A DNA stretch of 64,000 nt from an uncultured Acetobacteroides sp. (GTDB lineage: Bacteria; Bacteroidota; Bacteroidia; Bacteroidales; ZOR0009). This document shows, piece by piece, positions 26,117 through 34,057 of this stretch. A program made the translations under genes and the position numbers. The stretch spans positions 1,674,001-1,738,000 of the forward strand of contig NZ_OY782755.1 of NCBI RefSeq assembly GCF_963678165.1, read 5' to 3'. The notes beneath the pieces are model-generated. The model did not search any database, was not told the origin of the DNA, and saw only the letters and a list, made by a program, of their open reading frames with translations. Every line of letters begins with the position of its first letter. Within the stretch, counting starts at the first letter, position 1.

Positions 26117-27520
26117 CTACGCTTTGTCGATCTTCGCTCTTCTTCGTTCGGGCAGTATAGCTTCGAGGAAGCCCCATCTTCTTCTTTCGGGTTTGAGCTC
26201 GGGTTCATCAGCCTCTAGCTCGCTCAGAAGTAGCTGCTCCTCGCGGCGCTTGAAGTAGGAGGCAATGGCTTCGGAGCTGTTGGTGTGGCGCTTCGAGGGC
26301 ATAAGGGTGGCAAGGAAGCTGAGTACATCCTTTTGCATGGTGAGCAGGTGTCCTAGGTTGGCCGATTCGAAGGTGGCGGCTAGCTCCTTTGTGTTGTTGG
26401 TCTCTAGCGCCATAAAAGTGCTAAGCTTATCGATGCCTAGGTACTGCTTGTCGAGCTTCTGTAGGCCGGTTAGCTTGTCGAGCATGTCGCCTTCGGGCGT
26501 GGTGGAGTTGGTTATGAACAGGAAGGTTTTTATCAGGATGATGTTCTCTACCGGTTTGGCCACGAAGTACCCCAGCTTGATGTCGCTTACCACCACCTCG
26601 ATAAGGAACTTGTGGGCGTTTACGGCATGGATTGTTGGGGTTTCGCGTAGTCCTTCGAAGCACATGCCCAGCGTTATGCCTACGGGGAGGATGTCGATGC
26701 GCTCGGCCAACCGCTTGATGGCGTGGCTTTGCAGGTATACGCCTATCGCGCGGGTGCCGGGAAGCCCGAACTTCTCGCGCGGAATGGTTAGCGCCGTTAG
26801 CTTACCCTCCTCGTTGGTTACCTCGAAGCGGAAGCAGGGGCGGCGGGTGCCCTCGATAAGCACCGGACGGCGCTTGATGGGGATCACCTCGTACGATATC
26901 TTAAACTTTCGGGTCAGCGAGTCGTTCAACGATTTTACCTTATCCCCCTTTTTTAGGTTTATGTCAATTTCTGTTCGGAATACGATGTTCTCCTTGTCGG
27001 GGATCGAAACCGTCCACCCGATGAGCTTGAGCCAAGTTTCAATTGTCTCCTCCACGTCGGACTGGCATCGATCTAAAAATTCTTTTACGGGTAGCAGCTT
27101 GGCCTCGATCTGCTCGTGGTTGGGCTCTTTCGTTTGTATTTTAAACCTGATGATGTTCCGAAACGACTCGAGCGTGAAGAGCACATCATCGGCCGTAATG
27201 GTTACCCCGTTGGTGTAGGTGTACTGCTGGCCGAGCATGTACGATCGGAGCAGCGCCTTGGATACCTCCTCGACCTCGATGGTGGGCTTTTGCCGGCCCT
27301 CCTGCTCGAAGATCAGTGCGGCGGTACGGGTCTTAAAGAACAGTATGTTGTCGATATCGTCGAAAAGGTGCATGTAGGGTTTGGCACCCAGCCGTTCGGT
27401 GAGGTCGTAGAATTTGCGGTAAAAGTTGGTTTTTATTGTTTGGTGCTCCTTCTTCTGGAGCAGCGCATTCTGCTTCTTCTGCCGCTCTCGCTTGGCCTTG
27501 GCTTTTCTATCTTTTGGCAT
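26117..27520 (-). CDS. uncharacterised protein, paralogue of the next gene upstream
   Basis: A 467-residue protein of unknown family. It starts with a basic coiled-coil-like stretch (MPKDRKAKAKRERQKKQNAL), followed by a variable helical half, a mixed alpha/beta half and a basic tail (PERRRWGFLEAILPERRRAK). The C-terminal half aligns closely with the protein encoded upstream (27557-28891): YLQSHAIKRLAERID, FLIEVVVSDIKLGYFVA, LIKTFLFITNSTTPEGDML and LDKQYLGIDKLSTFMAL. The SHAIKRLAERID box is reminiscent of the HAxxRxxxR motif of small RelE/DUF4258-type domains, but that is only a resemblance. It is 36 bases downstream of its paralogue, so the two are likely co-transcribed. Confidence 0.75.
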   Translation of the reverse strand: MPKDRKAKAKRERQKKQNALLQKKEHQTIKTNFYRKFYDLTERLGAKPYMHLFDDIDNILFFKTRTAALIFEQEGRQKPTIEVEEVSKALLRSYMLGQQYTYTNGVTITADDVLFTLESFRNIIRFKIQTKEPNHEQIEAKLLPVKEFLDRCQSDVEETIETWLKLIGWTVSIPDKENIVFRTEIDINLKKGDKVKSLNDSLTRKFKISYEVIPIKRRPVLIEGTRRPCFRFEVTNEEGKLTALTIPREKFGLPGTRAIGVYLQSHAIKRLAERIDILPVGITLGMCFEGLRETPTIHAVNAHKFLIEVVVSDIKLGYFVAKPVENIILIKTFLFITNSTTPEGDMLDKLTGLQKLDKQYLGIDKLSTFMALETNNTKELAATFESANLGHLLTMQKDVLSFLATLMPSKRHTNSSEAIASYFKRREEQLLLSELEADEPELKPERRRWGFLEAILPERRRAKIDKA

Positions 27521-27556
27521 ATGCTTTTTGCTTATCGATTTCTGATTTCGTTGTTC

Positions 27557-28891
27557 CTACCGCAGCGCTATCTCGCCCTCTTCCACCTCCACCTGGCTTA
27601 GGCTAAGCTCGGTTGCTCTCCGCTCGATGTAGGAGGCTATGAGCGCCGAATTCTCGGTAAGGTTGATTTCGGGGATTAGCTTCGAGAGGGTAGAGAACAC
27701 ATCCTTGTCGATCAGCAGCAGCTCCTGGAGCCCAGCTTCCTGGAAGCTGGCGACCAGCTCGGGCGACTTGTTGACGTCGAGCGCCAGGTAGGTGCTGAGC
27801 TTATCGATCCCCAAAAACTGCTTGTCCATCTTTTTGAGCCCGGTAAGGGTGTCGAGCTTGTTCCCCTCGGGGGTCGACGAGCTGGTGACGAACAGGAAGG
27901 TTTTTATGAGCACCACGCCATCTATAATGCAGGCCACAAAGTAGCCCAGCTTAAGGTTGCAGACAACCACATCGATTAGGAAGCTGTTGCTACCCACCTT
28001 TCGCACGTTGGGTTTGGCCTTTAGCTCAAGGGTGCAAATGGCGAAGGCCATGCCGAAGAGGATTGTGTCGATCCGTTCGACGATCCGGTTTAACGCGTGG
28101 GTTTGGATGTACACCTCGAGCATCTCCTGCTCCGTGATGCCGAAGAGCCGGGCGGGCAGGGTGAGCCACAGGTTCTCCCTGTCATCGTTAAGGGGGAATC
28201 CGTACCGGAAGCCGATCCTTCGGCTGCCCTCCACCGTAAACGTTCGGCTAGGAACCGGGACAGCCTCGTAGCTGACGCAGTACTTGCTGGTCCACGATTC
28301 GTTTATGGTCTTATTCTTGTTCGAATTGCTCGACTCGACGTTAAGGCTGAAGACGTAGAGCACCTTGTCGGGTGTTGAGCTGATCCACCCGATCATCTGC
28401 TTGTGGTAGCTCAGGTCCGACTCGATCTCCTGAAGGCTGCTTTCCATGAACGCTACGAACGTATCGACCTTTTCGCGAAGCCGGGCGTAGAGTTCGGGGG
28501 CCTCCTCCATCTTCGTTAGCGAGGCCACGGCAATTTTTTCGAGGAGGTGCAGCACCTCGTGACCCGAAACTTTAGCTCCCGAGGGGTAGGTGAACTGCTT
28601 GTTGCGGATGGTGCTGGAGAAAATTCTTCGGGCAAATGATTCGAGGTCTTGGGGGAGTTTGCTTGCGCCCACGGGGCGGTATACGAACGAGGTTATGCGC
28701 ATCTTGTAGCAGGTGAGCATCTCGTAAGGGTCGAAGCTGCTAATCCACTCCTCGAGGTCGAGCCGTTTCGCCAGCTCGGTGATATTGCTGTTGTACTCGT
28801 CGCGCCGCCGGTGGTACTCCTTCTGCTGGAGCAGCGCCTTCTGCTTCTTTTGCTGCTCCTTCTTGGCCTTGGCTTTTCGGTCTTTGGGCAT
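27557..28891 (-). CDS. uncharacterised protein, tandem paralogue
   Basis: A 444-residue protein sharing the opening MPKDRKAKAK and the whole C-terminal half with the gene downstream: YIQTHALNRIVERID, FLIDVVVCNLKLGYFVA, LIKTFLFVTSSSTPEGNKL and MDKQFLGIDKLSTYLAL. The N-terminal helical half is more diverged. I start at 28891 (MPKDRKAK), which is the N-terminus conserved in both copies. A longer ORF reaches 29020, but that extension lies across the terminator and the end of the preceding gene. The function is unknown. Two diverged copies side by side suggest that they act together or on different partners. Confidence 0.75.
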   Translation of the reverse strand: MPKDRKAKAKKEQQKKQKALLQQKEYHRRRDEYNSNITELAKRLDLEEWISSFDPYEMLTCYKMRITSFVYRPVGASKLPQDLESFARRIFSSTIRNKQFTYPSGAKVSGHEVLHLLEKIAVASLTKMEEAPELYARLREKVDTFVAFMESSLQEIESDLSYHKQMIGWISSTPDKVLYVFSLNVESSNSNKNKTINESWTSKYCVSYEAVPVPSRTFTVEGSRRIGFRYGFPLNDDRENLWLTLPARLFGITEQEMLEVYIQTHALNRIVERIDTILFGMAFAICTLELKAKPNVRKVGSNSFLIDVVVCNLKLGYFVACIIDGVVLIKTFLFVTSSSTPEGNKLDTLTGLKKMDKQFLGIDKLSTYLALDVNKSPELVASFQEAGLQELLLIDKDVFSTLSKLIPEINLTENSALIASYIERRATELSLSQVEVEEGEIALR

Positions 28892-28926
28892 AGGTCGGTT
28901 GGTTTTAGGTTTAGGTTGTGGGGTAG

Positions 28927-28951
28927 AAAAAGGCCGCCGAACGGGCGGCCT
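28927..28951 (-). terminator. terminator after the 29 kb hypothetical gene
   Basis: On the minus strand AGGCCGCCCGTTCGGCGGCCT followed by TTTTT, 17 bases past the stop at 28968. It separates this gene from the paralogous pair downstream. Confidence 0.85.
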
Positions 28952-28967
28952 GATCCTTTGCGAGGTG

Positions 28968-29651
28968 TTACTTCTTGGGTTCCTCCTTCTTCTTCTCGTG
29001 GCGGATGCCGATGTCCACAATCTTGCGGGCCGAGCGGTAGGCGTTGTAGAACTCGGGTTCGCGGCGGCGGATGAGCTCCATCTGCAGGTCGATCTGGTCG
29101 ATGAGCAGCTCCTTGGCCGCGCGGATCACCTCGTTCATCGACACTTTGGCCGCCGTGCGGGTCGACACCTCGCTGCGGGTGGTGGCCTGCACCCCCGAGA
29201 ACTGCCCGATTAGGGACTCCATCTTGGCGATATCCGTGGCCGTAATCCCGTACTCCTCGAGCTTCTTGGCGTTGGCCTTGGCCATGTTCAGCACCGTCTT
29301 GCTGGTGGTAATCAAGTCGTCGTCCTTCATCTTGTCCAGCTGCGACTCCGACAGCTTTGCTGGCTGCGCCAGCGCCGCATCCTTCTCGTAGTTGGCCACC
29401 GAGAGCAGCGCTGCGCTGCAGAGGAAGGTCTCCTCTTCGAGGCAATCCCTGATCTCGTTTTTGGCGATGGCGGCGGCCGAGATGTTCTTATCCGCGCTCA
29501 CGGCCGAATCGTCAATTTGGTTGACCAGCGCCATGTAGGCGGGTACCGACTTGGAGAGAACCACCGAGGTGGCCCACTTCGCCTTGTTCTGCTCGAGGAT
29601 CAACCCCGTGGCCTTGAGCATTCGAACTGAGTTTGCTGTTTCCTTCTGCAT
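28968..29651 (-). CDS. hypothetical helical protein
   Basis: A 227-residue protein predicted to be nearly all helical (many Ala, Lys, Glu and Leu), ending in a charged RHEKKKEEPKK tail. It resembles the Bacteroidetes proteins of unknown function with an N-terminal helical domain of about 180-200 residues (here ITATDIAKMESLIGQFSGV and STRTAAKVSMNEVIRAAKELL), but lacks any second domain. It lies 18 bases downstream of the heptad-repeat ORF (29670-30212) and is closed by a terminator, so the two may form one transcription unit. Confidence 0.75.
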   Translation of the reverse strand: MQKETANSVRMLKATGLILEQNKAKWATSVVLSKSVPAYMALVNQIDDSAVSADKNISAAAIAKNEIRDCLEEETFLCSAALLSVANYEKDAALAQPAKLSESQLDKMKDDDLITTSKTVLNMAKANAKKLEEYGITATDIAKMESLIGQFSGVQATTRSEVSTRTAAKVSMNEVIRAAKELLIDQIDLQMELIRRREPEFYNAYRSARKIVDIGIRHEKKKEEPKK

Positions 29652-29669
29652 TTTCTGATTGGATTTTAG

Positions 29670-30212
29670 TTAATGAAATAGCAGGTGCCCGAAGAAAGGA
29701 GGCTGCCTGCCGGTTAGCTGTTCGGTGTTGGAAATGCCTGCTGGTGCTGGCCTTGCTCCCGTTGCAATCGGGCTTGGCGGCTCCGCAATCGGCTTCGCCA
29801 GCCTCGCAATTGGTCTTGGCGCTGACGCAATGACATCTCCGGCTGACGCAATGGCATGTGGTGCACTCGCAATCGAGCTTGGTTGCTCCGCAATTGGCCT
29901 TGGTGCTGACGCAATGGCATTTCCGGCTGACGCAATGGCATGTGGCGCACTCGCAATCGGGTTCGCCCGCCTCGTAATCGACCTTGGCTGTTCCGCAATC
30001 GAGTTTGGCTGCTCCGCAATTGGCTTCGCCTGCTTCGCAATTGAGCTTGGCTGCTTCGCAATCGAGCTTATCGCAGACGCAATCGGTTCTGGCAGTATTG
30101 CAGCTGGGGATGGCGCTACCACAATCGGCCCTGCTGCTGGTGCATTGCGTGGGGTAGGGGCAGCGAGCGCCAATATAGGTGTTGTATTTGTGGCTTGTGC
30201 TGAAACGGACAT
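29670..30212 (-). CDS. possible Ala/Pro-rich heptad-repeat protein
   Basis: A 180-residue ORF of seven-residue repeats (IASAPRP, IAEQPSS, IASAPHA, IASAGNA and similar) encoded by the 21 bp array. For it being a gene: a promoter-like TTG-N19-TACTTTAG at 30243-30272 would start transcription about 24 bases before this ATG, and the ORF ends 18 bases before the next gene. Against it: a 21 bp repeat keeps every frame open on both strands, the plus strand carries an equally long ORF, and the N-terminus shows no signal peptide. It may be a transcribed but untranslated repeat. Confidence 0.35.
   Translation of the reverse strand: MSVSAQATNTTPILALAAPTPRNAPAAGPIVVAPSPAAILPEPIASAISSIAKQPSSIAKQAKPIAEQPNSIAEQPRSITRRANPIASAPHAIASAGNAIASAPRPIAEQPSSIASAPHAIASAGDVIASAPRPIARLAKPIAEPPSPIATGARPAPAGISNTEQLTGRQPPFFGHLLFH
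29764..30099. repeat. tandem array of 16 units of 21 bp
   Basis: GCAAT (once GTAAT) recurs every 21 bases without a slip from 29764 to 30079. Units look like GCAATCGGGCTTGGCGGCTCC or GCAATGGCATTTCCGGCTGAC (each 21 bases, first 16-18 shown in pattern only). A higher-order pattern is visible: a block of five units (29827-29931 region) recurs almost unchanged five units later, which points to growth by block duplication. Confidence 0.9.
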
Positions 30213-30242
30213 GTTGGCTATACGTATATGGTAATGTGCCTC

Positions 30243-30272
30243 CTAAAGTAGGAAAAGATTTTTATCTGCCAA
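30243..30272 (-). promoter_or_regulatory. promoter reading into the 21 bp repeat ORF
   Basis: On the minus strand TTG (30272-30270), 19 bases, TACTTTAG (30250-30243). The -7 box differs from TAnnTTTG by one base and is the same sequence as in the promoter predicted at 35749. AGGAGG lies at the predicted transcript start, too far from the ATG to be a ribosome binding site. Confidence 0.5.
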
Positions 30273-30358
30273 TCGATAGGGGTAAAAAATATTAATGAAC
30301 ATGTACGTGTGCTAATGAATTGCTGATCGTAGGATCACCTCGCTTAAAAAAAACTTGC

Positions 30359-30366
30359 TAGCTTTG
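30359..30366 (+). promoter_or_regulatory. -7 box upstream of the alpha/beta hydrolase
   Basis: TAGCTTTG followed by C fits TAnnTTTG. It is 142 bases before the ATG at 30509 and lacks a clear -33 box. The rest of 30213-30508 holds only a G-run (about 30451-30458) and nothing else recognised. Confidence 0.4.
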
Positions 30367-30508
30367 CGGGCAGCCCTAGCGCTGTAGGCCTTTGGAGAGG
30401 CTGGTTGGCACCTTGTCGCTTTGGGCTTTCTCCCTAGTTGGGTGGTGAAAGGGGGGGGCGGCAGAGGTATAGGCGAGTTAGGCAGCAATTAATATAAGAG
30501 AGGCAACC

Positions 30509-31294
30509 ATGGAATCAAAGTACGCTCCTAGACAGATAACCGCTTGCGGGCACACCGTTCGGATTAACAACATTGAGATGTACTACGAGGAGTACGGTGT
30601 CGGAAATCCGTTAGTGCTCTTGCATGGTTTCGGTGGTTGTTCGCAAAACTGGCATCCTTTTACCTCCACGCTCTCCGAGCGCCATCGCCTGATTGTTGTA
30701 GATCTGCGTGGACATGGATACTCCACCAATCCCGAGAATAGGTTCACGCATCGGGACGCGGCTAGTGATGTGTTCCTGTTGCTCGAAAAGCTGGGGATAG
30801 ATCGTTTCTCGGCGATGGGGATGAGCACTGGCGGTATGGCACTACTGCATATGGCAACGAGCCAACCCCAGCGCATCGAGTCAATGGTGCTAATCAGCGC
30901 AGCTTCCTATTTCCCCGATCAGGCAAGGGCCATTATGCGACGAGCTTCGTTTGGCACGATGCCCCAACAAGTGCAGGAAATGTATCGGGAATGCGCAAAA
31001 CGTGGCGACGAACAGATTCGTCAGCTTATTGCGCAGTTCAATGCGCTACACGACAACTACGACGATATGAATTTCACGGCACAATGCTTGTCAACCATTA
31101 CTGCACGTACCCTCGTTGTGCATGGCGATCGAGATAACTTTTTCCCCGTTGAGATTCCTGTAAGTATTTGCCGTTCTATACCAAATGCCGAGCTATGGAT
31201 AATCCCTGGTGGCGACCACGTTCCCATTTATGATTCCACAGTTCCATTTACCTCTACAGCCCTGCGATTCCTTGATGAGCAGGGCCGCAAGTAG
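30509..31294 (+). CDS. alpha/beta-fold hydrolase
   Basis: A 261-residue single-domain hydrolase with the complete catalytic set: oxyanion-hole HGFGG (about 38-42), nucleophile elbow GMSTGG (about 108-113, Ser), acid in VHGDRDNFFP (about 217-226) and the histidine in GGDHVP (about 245). There is no signal peptide, so it is probably cytosolic. The substrate is not predictable; it is closest to the esterase/haloperoxidase/MhpC-like group. It is a single gene between two intergenic stretches. Confidence 0.85.
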   Translation: MESKYAPRQITACGHTVRINNIEMYYEEYGVGNPLVLLHGFGGCSQNWHPFTSTLSERHRLIVVDLRGHGYSTNPENRFTHRDAASDVFLLLEKLGIDRFSAMGMSTGGMALLHMATSQPQRIESMVLISAASYFPDQARAIMRRASFGTMPQQVQEMYRECAKRGDEQIRQLIAQFNALHDNYDDMNFTAQCLSTITARTLVVHGDRDNFFPVEIPVSICRSIPNAELWIIPGGDHVPIYDSTVPFTSTALRFLDEQGRK

Positions 31295-31462
31295 CGGTAA
31301 ATGCTCGTTTCTGTAGGAATTATTGTTTAGGCTGTCTTCTTCCCCTCCGCCTTTCCCTTATAGCTAAACTTCATTGCTGGCAAAGCCCCTAGGCGCTAAC
31401 TCGGGCATAAGTGGGTATCTTTAGCGCCGCCAAGAAAAGGGCTTGGCGCAACAATCAGCATC

Positions 31463-32590
31463 ATGAGGAAACAATCGAAAGGAGCAACTTGTTTAGGAGC
31501 TGTAGCGCTTCTTCTAGGCGTACTTGCAGCCGGTAGCTCGCATGCATCGCGCCATGCGTTGGCGGGTCAGAGCGCCACTGAGCCCGTTAAGGGGCTGTAC
31601 CTCTCGGGGTGGAGCGCCGGCAACCCCAGCGTGCTGCGCCACTTTGTAGAGCTGGCCAACCGCACCGAGATCAACGCCTACGTTATCGACGTAAAGGAGG
31701 ACGACGGCCGCCTCAGCTACCCCTCGCAGGTGAAGGAGGTGAACAAAATCGGGAGCTGGGTGAAGAAGTACGACCCGGCCACCATCATCGCCGAGCTGCA
31801 CCGGAACCACATACGGGCAATTGGCCGAATCGTCTGCTTCAAGGACCCCATCCTCCCCGTAAAAAGGCCCGACCTGGCCCTGAAGGATAGGAGCGGAAAG
31901 GTGTGGAAGGATAACGACGGCATGCCGTGGCTTAACCCCTACAACAAGGGGTGCTGGCGGTACCTGGTAAGCATCGCCAAGGAGGCGGTGGCGCTGGGCT
32001 TCGACGAGATTCAGTTCGACTACGTCCGCTTCACCCAAAACGGCGACCTCTCCACCGTCGACTTCGGCCGCTCGAAGCAGCCCCGCTACGCGGCGATCAA
32101 TGGCTTTTTGGCCTACGCGCGCCAGCAGCTGCCCCATGTCGTTCTTTCGGCCGATGTGTTTGGCATCATCTGCGAGAGCGCCGGCGATACCGAGGGGATT
32201 GGCCAGTACCTGGAACTTGTCGGAAAGGATATGGACTTCCTATCGCCGATGATCTACCCCTCGCACTACGCCTGCGGGCAGGAGGTAAACGAGGTGGCCT
32301 TCCCCATACCCGACCTAGATCCCTATGGGGTGGTGTACAATGCGCTCTGCAAAACAAGGTCGAGGGTTGCCCCTGTGAAGGGCTACCGCGCCACCATCCG
32401 CCCCTACCTGCAGGATTTTACCGCCAGCTACCTGAAGCCGGGAACCTTCCAAACCTACGGTGCCGAGCAGGTACGGCAGCAGATAAAGGCCGTTTACGAT
32501 GCCGGCTACCAGAGTTGGCTATTTTGGAATATCAACGGCGAGTACTCGGAGGCGGCATTCCTGCCCAAAGCTGCCGCAACGTTGAAATAA
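31463..32590 (+). CDS. DUF4015 putative glycoside hydrolase
   Basis: A 375-residue exported protein: basic N-terminus plus hydrophobic segment (about 11-30), then a TIM-barrel-like DUF4015 domain with GLYLSGWSAG, INAYVIDVKEDDGRLSY, IGRIVCFKDPIL, GFDEIQFDYVRF and MDFLSPMIYPSHYA. The family is annotated as glycosyl-hydrolase-like from its fold and the acidic residues at strand ends. An enzymatic activity is not established. GC content is clearly higher than in most of the window. It converges on the DUF4476 gene across the large hairpin at 32609-32693. Confidence 0.88.
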   Translation: MRKQSKGATCLGAVALLLGVLAAGSSHASRHALAGQSATEPVKGLYLSGWSAGNPSVLRHFVELANRTEINAYVIDVKEDDGRLSYPSQVKEVNKIGSWVKKYDPATIIAELHRNHIRAIGRIVCFKDPILPVKRPDLALKDRSGKVWKDNDGMPWLNPYNKGCWRYLVSIAKEAVALGFDEIQFDYVRFTQNGDLSTVDFGRSKQPRYAAINGFLAYARQQLPHVVLSADVFGIICESAGDTEGIGQYLELVGKDMDFLSPMIYPSHYACGQEVNEVAFPIPDLDPYGVVYNALCKTRSRVAPVKGYRATIRPYLQDFTASYLKPGTFQTYGAEQVRQQIKAVYDAGYQSWLFWNINGEYSEAAFLPKAAATLK

Positions 32591-32608
32591 AATCAGGACA
32601 CAAGTCTC

Positions 32609-32693
32609 AAGTATCAAGACGCAAGAAAGGCAACCACTGCTTACTGCAACGTGATTGCCTTTCTTGTGTCTTATATCTTGCGTCTTGATACTT
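32609..32693. terminator. composite hairpin with two competing 3' arms
   Basis: The arm at 32609-32633 (AAGTATCAAGACGCAAGAAAGGCAA) can pair through its second half with 32655-32672 (TTGCCTTTCTTGTGTCTT, one wobble) or through its first half with 32676-32693 (TCTTGCGTCTTGATACTT, perfect), followed by TTTTC. It is 18 bases past the DUF4015 stop and serves as a probable terminator. It also belongs to the CAAGACACAAGA-type word repeats seen elsewhere in the window. Confidence 0.6.
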
Positions 32694-32753
32694 TTTCAGG
32701 CCGCCTCACTTGTTCTTCACCATCTCACCTCTCTCAGGTTCTGCCGGCAGATG

Positions 32754-33281
32754 TTAGTTTGGGAGCTGGTATAAAATCTCGTCGAGTTTCTTTTGCTCGC
32801 TGGAGAAGGGGTACATGTCGTAGAGCAGGCGCACATTTTCGGGATCGATGGCCCTAGGAAGCAGGATATCCCGCACCTTATCGCGCTCGCTGCTAAAGTT
32901 GAACAGCTTTAGGATATCGTGAATCTGATCCATGTAGAAGCGGGTGCTGCGAGCCCTCCTGCTAATCTGCATAAGCTGGGTGTCAAACGGACTGGTTTGC
33001 TTAATGACTAGAAGGAAGCCGTCGAATTCTTGGTTGATCATAGTTCCCTCCTGAGGGTGGCGGCCGGTGTTTCTCGGATCGGGGGCGTTAGATCCGAGCA
33101 TCTGCTTAATGTTGATGATGCTGGCCGAGATGGCGCTACGCTTGTAGGCAGGGAGGCTGTTGGCCTCTATCAATATCTTATCGAGCTCGCTCTGGATGCG
33201 CTCAATGTTGGTTTGGATCGATTGGGCATCGGCGATGTATGCCCCGCAAATTACAATAGCAACAAGTAGAAGTTTTTTCAT
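32754..33281 (-). CDS. DUF4476 domain exported protein
   Basis: A 175-residue protein with a signal peptide (MKKLLLVAIVICGAYIADAQ), a helical N-half and a C-terminal DUF4476 repeat: FDGFLLVIKQTSPFDTQLMQISRRA, FYMDQIHDILKLFNFSSERDK and VRLLYDMYPFSSEQKKLDEIL. Function is unknown in the family, which is common in Bacteroidetes and Myxococcota. It stands alone. Confidence 0.82.
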   Translation of the reverse strand: MKKLLLVAIVICGAYIADAQSIQTNIERIQSELDKILIEANSLPAYKRSAISASIINIKQMLGSNAPDPRNTGRHPQEGTMINQEFDGFLLVIKQTSPFDTQLMQISRRARSTRFYMDQIHDILKLFNFSSERDKVRDILLPRAIDPENVRLLYDMYPFSSEQKKLDEILYQLPN

Positions 33282-33514
33282 GATAGTATGAATTTGGTTT
33301 CTTATGGCGGCGAAGTTAGCGATATTCTGGGCAGTTGTCGAATAGCAGGGGTGTACTTTTATTATCCTGAAAGGGGAGTAAAGCCTGTTTGGGGGCTGTT
33401 GCTCGATTCAACGATGCCGAGTAGGTGCAAATCATTCTAAAAAAAAATATTGGAGCTTGTACGTCTTTTTACCTCCCTTTGTCGTCTTTACATCGAATGC
33501 TTAAAAATGCAATA

Positions 33515-34057
33515 ATGGATAAATCTCACGGCCGTGATCGATTGAAGGAACTTGAGCATGTAATAGCAGAGTATCAGGATCAGATATTCCGGTTTGCCTT
33601 TTTTCGAACAGGCTGCTTTGCCGATGCGCAGGATATAGTTCAGGATGTCTTTATCAAGTTATACCGCGATGTAGGTTGCCTACATGCCGTAAGCAACCTT
33701 AAGGGGTATCTGTTTCGGAGTATATCCAACGCCTGTGCCGACTACCAGCGTAGCTGGAGCCGGAAAAGGATCGAGCCGCTCGATCAGGCCGTAATTCCGC
33801 TAGAGATGCAGGAGGGGGCTGTTGCCAGCCACCTGCTGCTCGTCGAGGAGTACAACCGCATCGAGGGGCTCCTCGAAAGCCTACCTGCCGAGCAGGCCGA
33901 GGTAATCCGCCTAAAGGTGCTCGACAACCTCAGCTTTGTGGAGATTGCAGCGCTGTTCGAGATCCCTGTTACTACTGTGAAATCGAGGTTTAAGTACGGT
34001 ATTGATAAACTTAAAACGAAAATCGAAAAAGCAAAGGAGGTACATCATGGATTGTAA
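33515..34057 (+). CDS. ECF-type RNA polymerase sigma factor
   Basis: A 180-residue sigma-70 family protein with region 2 (HVIAEYQDQIFRFAFFRTGCFADAQDIVQDVFIKLY, split) and region 4 (ESLPAEQAEVIRLKVLDNLSFVEIAALFEIPVTTVKSRFKYG). No regions 1 or 3, so ECF class. I prefer ATG 33515 (MDKSHGRD), although 33497 is possible. The last 11 bases overlap the next gene, whose product is the likely anti-sigma factor. Confidence 0.88.
   Translation: MDKSHGRDRLKELEHVIAEYQDQIFRFAFFRTGCFADAQDIVQDVFIKLYRDVGCLHAVSNLKGYLFRSISNACADYQRSWSRKRIEPLDQAVIPLEMQEGAVASHLLLVEEYNRIEGLLESLPAEQAEVIRLKVLDNLSFVEIAALFEIPVTTVKSRFKYGIDKLKTKIEKAKEVHHGL
34033..34040 (+). promoter_or_regulatory. ribosome binding site for the anti-sigma gene
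   Basis: AAAGGAGG six bases before the ATG at 34047, inside the sigma factor gene. It decides the start against the upstream in-frame ATG at 34002. Confidence 0.8.

Noticed and set aside
28892..29020. Longer start for the 444-residue paralogue
   Set aside because: The extension would run across the terminator at 28927-28951 and into the previous gene, and the MPKDRKAKAK start is shared with the other paralogue.
28693..29445. 250-codon minus-strand ORF overlapping two hypothetical genes
   Set aside because: Arg/Gly/Pro-rich frame-shifted reading of GC-rich genes. It conflicts with two ORFs that have better coding character, and it crosses a terminator.
29725..30234. 169-codon plus-strand ORF in the 21 bp array
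   Set aside because: It is the same repeat read on the other strand. Unlike the minus-strand ORF, it has no promoter-like box in front and no gene that follows it on the strand.
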